DNA from: Zygnema cylindricum
Taxonomy: Eukaryota > Streptophyta > Zygnematophyceae > Zygnematales > Zygnemataceae
Length of the DNA stretch: 47,828 bases
Assembly: GCA_037447655.1 (NCBI GenBank)
Contig: JBBHKE010000102.1
Location: forward strand, 202,300 to 250,127
Direction: 5' to 3'
A program made the translations under genes and the position numbers. Below the pieces are notes generated by a model. The model saw nothing but the letters and a program-made list of their open reading frames with translations, ran no database searches and was not told the origin of the DNA. Of this stretch, positions 39,683 through 47,828 are shown piece after piece. Within the stretch, counting starts at the first letter, position 1; the number at the start of each line of letters is the position of its first letter.

Positions 39683-40085
39683 CTGCAAATCGTACCGCAT
39701 TCCGTTGACCCAAATCTTCTGTTTAATGACTCTCGCCGTAAATTCTCCGCCGTTTTTATTCTCCAAAACGGCATAAGTTGTTTGCGACCTAATCCAGGGC
39801 GGTAATTTTGACCCCAGGGGATCCACACTCGAATCTGGTGCGTCTTTCGGAGGGTCTTTAGGGATAGTTTCGATTCGAATTACCAACGGGAATATCCCAT
39901 CAGGACCTTCCTTCGCCAATTCGAGAGGGGAAAATTTTTTGAGGTCGACCCCGGTTCCGGACGGCTGTCGAAAACTTTGACCTAAACCTTTTTCGAAAGG
40001 GATACGGACGGGGGTGTATAGTTCGGGTTTTTGGGGAGTGAAACTACAAGCTTCTCCTTCTTTTGCCAAATAGAAAATGCATATA
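39683..40085 (-). pseudogene. Orphan exon of an LUL/MGRN1-type RING E3 ubiquitin ligase
   Basis: One open exon of 134 codons is bounded by an acceptor (CACCCACAG before 40085) and a donor (CAG/GTGAGG at 39683). It encodes ICIFYLAKEGEACSFTPQ, then IPFEKGLGQSFRQPSGTGVD, PLVIRIETIP, AVLENKNGGEFTARVIKQ and IWVNGMRYDLQ. This matches the domain just before the RING in plant LUL1-4/LOG2 and animal MGRN1 ligases. In whole genes an N-terminal part and a C3HC4 RING exon follow; I find neither. Upstream there is only 589 bp of low-complexity DNA before the SNF2 stop, and downstream 37334-39682 shows no RING. It is therefore likely a gene fragment or remnant, although the frame is intact. A real gene with a very distant RING exon remains possible. 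Confidence 0.6.
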
Positions 40086-40363
40086 CTGTGGGTGTGGAGA
40101 GACCCAAAAAAAAACAAAAAAAGGAGAGATAGAAAAGGAGAAAAAAGGGAGCGAAAACATGGTTATTAAGGAGATGTTTACAAAAAGAAATAAAAGGGAT
40201 GGGAAAAAGATGTGCAAAAACTGTGGTAAAAAGAGAAACAAAAAAACATTAAAAAAAAAAAGAGAGAAAACAGAAAAGGGGAAAAAAGGGAATGGTTAAA
40301 ATGATGGTTCTTGAAAAGGTGTTTAAAAATTGACCTTTGAAGGAAAGGGAGAAGAAATAAAAA

Positions 40364-40462
40364 TAGGGAAATGGGGAAATGGGAAATGGAAAATGGGAAA
40401 TGGGAAATGGGAAATGGGAAATGGGAAAATGGGAAAATGGGAAAATGGGAAAAAGGGAAAAA
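40364..40462. repeat. (ATGGGAA)n low-complexity repeat
   Basis: About twelve units of ATGGGAA/ATGGGAAA with small length changes, within a wider A/G-rich section from 40103 to 40510. The Phe/Pro-rich minus-strand frame across it is an artefact. Confidence 0.9.
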
Positions 40463-40674
40463 GTTTATTTGTTTTACTTTAGAAAAATGGAAAGGAAAAA
40501 AAAAAAAAAAAACTTTTGTGATTAGCAATGAAGTGATTTAAAACAGCATTGTTAACTATGAAAAAGAAGGTTTTTGGGTACAAAGGCGAAGTACAAAAGG
40601 CTCCAAAAAGTAAAAGAAACAAAAACAATAACTCTTATCTTTAAAGAAACATGTTTTCATTTTTTTTCACAACT

Positions 40675-43600
40675 TCAAAAAGAAAAGAAAACATAAAAAT
40701 AAGTGTCGAAAAAATCCTTCCTCTCATGCTTCTTAAAAAAAACCCATTCCGGAACCTCTTCCTCTGCCATTAAGCCTGCTTTTCTTCCCATAACCCTCGC
40801 ATGGTCTGTATCCATCTTCTCAAAGAGATCAAACTCGCTGTCACTTCTCGCAATCAGTCGATTCACTTCACGATGGGAAGGCATGTCCGTCCCTAACCTC
40901 GAAGCTCCCTTTCGCATAATCTCCTCCAAAAGCTCCCTCCGTTCTGCAGCTGTCGAAGTGGTATTGAAGAGCCCAGCTTGGATCACCTTTGCATCAATCC
41001 CCATCTTCGTTTTTGCCCTTTCCAATATTTCCTCCTCAATAGATCCCACACTTACGAGCACGAAAACTCGCACTTCCTTTTTCTGCCCAATCCTATGGGC
41101 ACGATCTTCAGCTTGCTGATCCATTTGTGGGTTCCAGTCACTGTCAAACATAATGACAGTGTCTGCAGTTTGAAGGTTGAGGCCCAAACCCCCGGCTCTT
41201 GTACTCAGAAGAAACATAAAATAGGGAGAATCTTTGGCATTGAATTTTGATAAAAGCATTCCTCTGTCCTCCGTCTTCGTGTTCCCATCCAAACGCATGT
41301 AGCGGTAACCACGTATTGTCAGAAAATCTTCCAGAATATTCATCAAGGATGTCATTTGAGAAAACAGTAGAACTCGATGTCCCGATGCCCTCAGCTTGGG
41401 CAGAAGTCGGTCAAGTAACTCAAACTTTCCACTGGAACGAACCATATCTAAGTGTCCCAAATGCTCCCAAACCTCTCTGTCAAGGAACAGATATGGATGG
41501 TTGCAACACTTCCGTAACTGCATGGCTGTGTTTTGTAAAGACCTTGAATGTCCTTTTTTCGCGTTGCTCGAGTTTGCCATTAAGCCTACCTTCCCTTCAT
41601 CCAAAATTTGAGAATAGTACACACGTTGCCAAGCTGAAAGGTCACACTTCAATATCACTTGAGTTTTCTGTGGAAGGTGCTTCTCTACTTCAGCTTTTTT
41701 CCTTCGGAGAAGAAACGGACGGATCACCTAAACCCCAACATCGCCATAAATTTCCCTGTTTCAGGGAAAATGCATACGCCGTCCTTTTGTCTTGGTTTGC
41801 ATATGCAATAAATAGAATACATAATTTACATACATTATCACAGAGAGTTTATAATTGACCTTACTAATCAGAAGACTCACCTGGTGAAGCCGGCGAATGA
41901 CAAGAAGCTCTTCTTCCTCATTCAATGCGACCTCAGCCTTATCAGCAAATGGAGCGTTGAACCACTCCTCAAAGTTCCCAGTGGAATTGAAAATGGCAGG
42001 AAGGAGAAAGTTAAGAAGTGCCCAAAGTTCACTTAGACTATTTTGAATGGGAGTTCCTGTGAGGAGGAGGCGTCTTCGAATCATGTAACTGCAGACACCA
42101 TAAATCGGGCCCCCAGTTGTCCAAAACTTGAAATAAATCTTCTTTGTTTGTAAGTTAAAATAAATCTTCTTTGTTTGTAAGTTAAAATAAATCTTCTTTG
42201 TTAGTAAGACATTCAAAAAACACAGGGCCAAAGTCAACTAGACATAGCTTTGGAATTATCACACAGCCAGATATGCTCTACAGGGTGAAAACATTATCAT
42301 AGTAAAAAAAAAACATTAGCGTGGGGTTTTATTAGTGTTATTAACTCCAATTCAATTTAGAATTACCTGGATGTTTTTGAACCGTCTTAAGAATTAGCAT
42401 GAAGGCAAAAACAATTACTATTATTAACGCTACTTTGTAGTCAGAGGACGAAAAAACCAGAAACAAATTAGCACTATTAAAGCTAACAACAATTCACGGT
42501 GTACTTGCCTTAATCATTGCCTCCTTAAACATTGTTTTGCCATGTTACAAGGTTGCCACAGTTACTGGAATTCTGGTATTACAAACAAGAATAACTGAGG
42601 CTTACCCACTCATGAGCGTCTTCGCGAGAATGGATTCATGATTCTTCAATCGATGTCCCTCATCAACGATAAGGTAATTCCACCTGATCTTCCTCAAAAA
42701 AGTCTTGTCACGCATAATAAGGTCATAATGAGTAATCATTACGTTGAACTTGCCCTCCTTTCCAAATGCATCTCTCAAGGCTCGTCTTTCATCCTGTTTA
42801 CCATCATAGACAATAGCAACCATACTGCAAAAAACCCAAACAGGCCCTTAGTGAATCTGATATTGATAATTTGATACAACGAAAATGGGGTTGTTACTTA
42901 CTCTAGCAAGGAGATCCCAAGAACACAAGAGTAAATCCTCCTCCTATGAAGGCTAAATTATACACATTCGAACAACACAACCGAAGGTGATGCAAAAAAA
43001 GTGAAAGGACTTGGGAGTGGGCTTGAACCCCAACATGGCCTTAAGAAAAAAAAACCACCAGAAAAAAAAAAAGTCCAAATCCCCAGAAAAAGCATCGAGT
43101 CCAGAAGGGAAGGTCTTTGAAATTGAACTGGAATTACCTCGGCAACCAGGTAGCAAACTCATGTGCCCAATTCGGCAAGACAGCCTTCGGAGCAAGAATA
43201 AGGTGAGGTCCAGTAACCCCTTTTTCTTCTGCTAGGTATGCCAACAATGAGATCGTCTGAATTGTCTTCCCCAGCCCCATTTCATCTGCCAAAATACCAT
43301 TCAAATTATTATTGTACAAAGATAACATCCATTGTAGTCCTTCCAGTTGATACTCTCTCAACTGCCCTCCAACCAACATCTCAGGCTGTTTGACCACCTT
43401 CTCCTGAATAGAGTGGACGGCAACATTGTATCGCCTCTCTCCCTCCATCAAATCTCTTGTGCCCTTGGTAGCCCTCCCAGAGCCAGCTACTCCAGCTTCC
43501 TCCCCTTCCCTTTCTTTCTCCCCCTCTTCGCCTTTATCCCGCCCCTTCTGTTCCTTCGGGATCGGTGCAAAATCAGGCAGATCTTTTTGCAGTTGAACCA

Positions 43601-46272
43601 TGGCTCCCAGCCGCTGCAGAAGATCGTCCGTCTTCCCTAACAAAGTTTTTAAACGCTCGTTTTTGCTCTCTTCCACCAGCTGCAGGTAGGCCTCCTGATC
43701 TCCTGTCTTCAACGCTTGAACTCGCAGCCTTTCTGCTCGAGAAGCTCTTTGTTTTTGCTTCATATGCCATGTCTATGTATAGAACCAAACCCACAAAGCA
43801 ACATAACAGGCGACATAAGTCTGCTGGCAATCACTTCTTAGGACGGAGAATAGAATCGTACACAAATGACTTGTCTGTTAATGCCTTATCAAGGTGCAGG
43901 TAGACTCGGGTGTGCTAAATACATGGCTCTCGGATTGATGATACAATGCAACCAACAACATGGATGGTAACATACACAACTCGTATGAAGATTCTTGACC
44001 TGAAGCAACGTTTCTAGAATACATTTCAAAGGTCTTACAATGACGTAAGTCTTTACAATCGTTACGATCATAGGTCTGAGAGACCCTTCAGTGCAAGTTG
44101 CACCTGATGCCCCCCATGTTTCCATGCAACAACTCGTATGAAGATTCTTGACCTGAAGTCCCGGGTTCTAGAATATTTCAAAGGTCTTACAATGACGTAA
44201 GTCTTTACAATCGTTACTATCATAGGTCTGAGAGACCCTTCAGTAAAAGTTGCACCTGAAGCCCCCCATGTTTCCATGCAACAAACGCTTACATGATAAT
44301 GGGAAACAAGGTCAGCTTCTGTGGTTTCCCCAGTGACAAAAGAAGTCGGACATTTATCCACTTACCACTACCATATCGTTCCTCTGTTTCCGTCTTTTCA
44401 GAGCTGCTTGAGTTTGCAGGCCCAACTCTCGGACGGCATTTTGGAGCTCCGTCGAGAAACGAGCGCGAGCTTGGAGATGCCGTTGCTCTTCTTCCTCCAC
44501 TTCCCGTTGTCGCCTCTGTTGAATCAAACATTAACAAAAAACAATTCAGTTTTTCTGAACAATTTCTGAACAAAAAACAAGTCAGAACCAAGCCTAGTGG
44601 ACAAAGTCTCTTCCTAAACAACTTGGCCTAGAGGACCTGCTAGAAAGGGTTGCATATGTTTCGTTTCAAGTAAACACCACACCGCTCACAGTCAACATTC
44701 TTAGAAGCCCAAGTCACTATATCCACAACAAACTGGAAGATGTATGCAGAATTTTGGTCTGTGTAAACCCTACAGAAAGGTGCCAGAAAAAGGAACGTTT
44801 GCGATAAAATTGTCCACCTTGATTGATGTGTATGTTGAACTTCAATTCTTTTCCATTTTAATATTTTTCATACAGTCCTAGTATATGATAGGATATGATG
44901 AGAACCTTACGCTACAATGCGCTAACTTGTGCTTGTTCAAGACATTAAGAATAAATATATCCATTGGACATAGGTGTGGATTACCCTTAAGTCCTAGAAT
45001 TTGTTATTTCATAACTTCAGGCTCTTAAATCGACACTTAATTATTTAACATCATGCATTAATCGTGCATAGAATTGCTATTAAAATGTTTGAGAATGTGC
45101 TATAATAGGAAATGCACTAGAGATAAAGATATGATATCCAGTAAGAAAGAAATTTGGGAGAGGGGAAAAAGATATACTCCCAAAGAAAGATGAAAGAGTG
45201 AGAGAATATAATTGCTCACTGCACCCTTATCATTAAATTGTAAACAATTCAAAAATATCTCCTTTAGGCCAAAGATCATGCATGATTGACTTTCAAAGTC
45301 CATCAATACAACCGTTGCTTACAACAGTTGGAAAACATTTACAATAAGAATTTTAGCCTCTCACGGCCTAACAATAAAACATCCAATGTAATTGCCATGC
45401 GAAATCATCAAAAGAATGAACAAAGAAAGTGAAGAAATTGATGTAAGAGAAAATGCTTAGCCAAAAAGGCTGGTAGGACCGACTTCATAATTCAGAAGGT
45501 AAAGAGTGTGCACATAAGAGCAAGTAGAGATCCTATTGATCATCCGCAATAACAAACTCCCCATATGCAACACTTGTCCGTTAACAAAGTAATACACTGA
45601 ACAAATGGTGCAAGCCAAAATGCAAAAAAAGAGAAGTCCTGTAAAGTTGGTCGAGCTGAGAAGTCTATCCAGCAGGTTTCATTAAACAATTAGAGGCTGC
45701 AAACACTTCTTGTGTTGCATTCAAAGCAATTAAATTATCCAGTCTAATCACAGACGGAAAACCTGGATGAAGCAAACATTCGACAGCAAAAAAATAGAAA
45801 GAATGGATAATGTCGTTGATAAGCCCAAATCACAATGTTTCAAGCAAATCGACCTAGTGCCAAAGCTTGGATCATAGCGGCCAAACAGGTTCGCCAATGT
45901 AGCGTCTTAACAACATATTAGCATTATAACATCGATTCATATAGAATCATGAACTCTTTACTGAAAAAACTGTAAACTGTTTACTATATACAAAACTATA
46001 AACTATATACTAGATTATAAAGTAAAAACCTTCAGCTGTAAACCACACACCTCTGCTTCCCGCTTCCTTCGCTGGCGAATGTCCATTTCCGCGGCTGACT
46101 GTCCAGCTGTCCCCGACCGAGGATCCCACCTGGCAAGAGAAGAGGCTACATCGGATCGCTTCAAGCGCAGCATGCCCCAATCAAAGAGGAGGGGATTGGG
46201 CTTACGACAAGCCTCCAAGAGCTTGGCTTCTGCTGTTACTTGGAATCGAACACGTTTTTGAAGTTCCAAGAG
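40675..46272 (-). CDS. SNF2-family chromatin-remodelling ATPase, MINUSCULE (CHR12/CHR23) type, 5' end unresolved
   Basis: Exons recovered, in coding order: 46272-46051, 44515-44366, 43772-43138, 42824-42606, 42088-41881 and 41727-40675. All are in phase and give 828 residues plus stop. The N-terminal piece has LLELQKRVR and [12 protein letters not shown], matching plant MINU proteins. The HSA-like helical region includes [20 protein letters not shown] and [20 protein letters not shown]. The helicase motifs are [11 protein letters not shown] (Walker A), [11 protein letters not shown] (DEAH-like box), [26 protein letters not shown] and [11 protein letters not shown]. After the helicase comes [20 protein letters not shown] and EEEVPEW, the post-helicase signature of this subfamily. 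It should act in the nucleus in SWI/SNF-type remodelling. The first exon or exons, expected above 46273, were not found. The end soon after VPEW is shorter than in Arabidopsis relatives. Confidence 0.93.
42131..42209. repeat. Three 27-bp tandem repeats in SNF2 intron
   Basis: AAATAAATCTTCTTTGTTTG starts at 42131, 42158 and 42185 with exact 27-bp spacing and almost no change. It creates a repeated Asn-Leu-Gln-Thr frame on the minus strand that is not coding. Confidence 0.95.
42275..42507. mobile_element. Degenerate MITE-like element in SNF2 intron
   Basis: The right end, read on the other strand, is AGTACACCGTGAATTGTTGT followed by TAGC, which fits the family end. The interior has TTATTAGTGTTATTAA and TTATTAACGCTAC, also seen in the other elements. 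The left end near 42275 is poorly conserved. Confidence 0.45.
43976..44280. repeat. 153-bp tandem duplication in SNF2 intron
   Basis: Copies start at 43976 and 44129 with ACAACTCGTATGAAGATTCT and stay about 93% alike to CCCCATGTTTCCATGCA. A few bases of a third copy follow. Each copy contains TGACGTAAG, which is both CRE-like and donor-like. Confidence 0.95.
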
Positions 46273-47828
46273 CTGCAAGTGTTTCAATCAGCCCATGTCC
46301 CAGATAAGCTCATGTCCCAGATAAGATGATGTCCCAGATAAGCCCGTGGCCTAATCTACAGCTCAATATTTTGTACAATCTGAATGTAAGGGTCCCCATG
46401 AACTCTGACTGAATGTCAGCTATAAAAAGAAAAAACAAAGCTCTAGAACATCCTGAAGATTCTGATTAAGTTCAAATATCCAGTGTAATCCTCTTTTGGC
46501 GCCAACCTGGAAATGCCTGTTATATTATGCATGCCAAATAACTATGCTTCGCTCCTCCACTTCAGGCAAAAAAGCAGGTGCAGAGAAGGATGGCAGTCAT
46601 AACAACCAGTCAGTAATACTAGGGCAGGCATTAAAGATGAAAATAAATCATTTATGAAGTCAATCTAACATCAGATGCCCCATATAGTGCAGCGCAGTTT
46701 GACTCTGAATCTAACCTAACAACAGATAAACTACTTTTTGTCGGTTAAGTTCAGGAATTTTTTTGAAACTGGAAGCCTGAATTGCAGAAAGCTTTCAAAG
46801 TAAATCTATCCTTATCCAATTAAAGAAACTATACGAATCTAGCTTATGACCCCACCCGTCCCATTCTTACGCGTTAGTTGTTTTCTTGTTCAGAAAGCAT
46901 ATGACTGAAGTGTTCATGTCCCTTGAAATGGTTCTTTATGCTGTTGGAAAGACAACCTAACATTATTGTGAGAGATAGTTCTTGTCTGTTTTTTTTTTTT
47001 TTTTGCAAATAAAAGCTGAGAAAAATATCACAAGTTATACTTGACTTCATCAAGGCCTATCTACCATATATAAACAAAATTCCATCTGCATAAAAAGGTC
47101 AATTCCATGCAATCATTTTGCATAGGTTTTCTTTTCAGTATCTTAAATTTTGTGAAAAAAATATTCATTGTTTGACTTCCTCATTATTTTATGAAACTTG
47201 TCGACCTTACCACCAACTACCTTATGTGGACCACAAGCTTTCACCAGAAAACATCTGCTATGTTGTCCTCTATCTTTTTCACAATTTTAGCACATCGTCA
47301 CTTCTTTTGGCTGTTGTGTTTCGCTGGTAACATCTTTTCCCATCATCTATCTGTTCTTCGAACAGACATCATAGGCTTACAAAACAAGGATTACATGCAA
47401 CCTAAGTAACCTAAGTTATTGCGAAGTCAAGTCGATGAATCGTTCCCCAAAAGGTGTCAAACTAAACGTCTCGAAGAGGAGTCTGGTATGCACAATACTC
47501 TGTTTATACATGACTATCTATTTACATAAAAAACGCCATATGAGTGTATTGAATCTGGGACGTTGAAAGGTCAATATCACGGTGAAAGATCGCAAAAGGG
47601 AACCACAAAGCATTTGCAATTCAAGAGTCGACAGACAAAATTGCAAAATTTGTCATTTATAAGGGAAGCGTACAGTTCGTTGTACAAATCATCTATACGT
47701 AATCTCCATCAAAGTACAAGAATTTGTATGGATACTGACAATGCATTTTTCCTTCTTCACACCAAAAACCAGAATTTCACATTTTCATAATAAGGAGCAA
47801 GAATACACTTTTTATTCAGTGTTGATTC
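46273..47828. other. Right end of window, no gene recognised
   Basis: AT-rich DNA with no frame that matches a known family. It probably contains an intron or the promoter of the SNF2 gene. The missing 5' exon of that gene could be here or beyond the window. Confidence 0.5.
46291..46343. repeat. Three 17-bp tandem repeats upstream of the first recovered SNF2 exon
   Basis: ATGTCCCAGATAAG occurs at about 46295, 46312 and 46329. In the minus-strand direction of the gene they lie in the presumed intron just before the acceptor at 46273. Confidence 0.9.

Noticed and set aside
40178-40528. Minus-strand Phe/Pro/His-rich frame
   Set aside because: It is a translation of the ATGGGAA repeat.
43020-43060. 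tRNA-like GGTTCAAGCCC on the minus strand
   Set aside because: It matches a Pol III B box, but no A box, acceptor stem or full cloverleaf can be built around it.

Overview
The window looks like nuclear DNA of a green plant-lineage eukaryote, most likely a streptophyte alga or a bryophyte-grade plant. The evidence is six genes split by many GT-AG introns, a KNOX homeobox gene, a tocopherol/plastoquinone methyltransferase of plastids, a small plastid DnaJ-type zinc-finger protein, a plant-type MLN51 and a MINU-type SNF2 ATPase. It is not bacterial or viral. The exact species cannot be read from the sequence. All gene models are manual: splice sites were chosen by homology and reading-phase agreement.

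Layout. (1) 29-2409 (+): KNOX TALE-homeobox gene, possibly continuing left of the window. (2) 2410-4515: convergent intergenic space holding a ~374-bp tandem duplication. (3) 4516-6460 (-): small cysteine-rich DnaJ-type zinc-finger protein with a transit-peptide-like start. (4) 6461-7039: divergent promoter with a GA microsatellite. (5) 7040-14700 (+): MLN51/CASC3-type exon-junction-complex protein, eight exons found, last exon not located. (6) 14701-19774: gene-poor stretch with hairpin MITE-like elements, a 5S-like segment and GA-rich DNA. (7) 19775-23107 (-): BiP, the ER Hsp70. (8) 23108-24067: shared promoter. (9) 24068-30951 (+): GRP94, the ER Hsp90. (10) 30952-33809: intergenic, with a MITE and a G-box. 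(11) 33810-37333 (+): VTE3-type MPBQ/MSBQ methyltransferase. (12) 39683-40085 (-): orphan exon of an LUL/MGRN1-type RING E3 ligase, with no RING and no N-terminal half nearby. (13) 40675-46272 (-): SNF2-family remodeller of the MINUSCULE (CHR12/CHR23) type. (14) 46273-47828: nothing recognised.

The most striking functional arrangement is BiP and GRP94, which work together in ER protein folding. They sit head to head with only ~960 bp between their start codons. That gap holds a CCACGTCA element, the unfolded-protein-response core, and CCAAT boxes. BiP ends in HEEL and GRP94 in KDEL.

A second theme is a family of short inverted-repeat elements. They share an end sequence close to TACACCG..ATCGTTATTAGTGT and lie in introns and intergenic DNA across the window. 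I saw no CRISPR array, operon or prophage.
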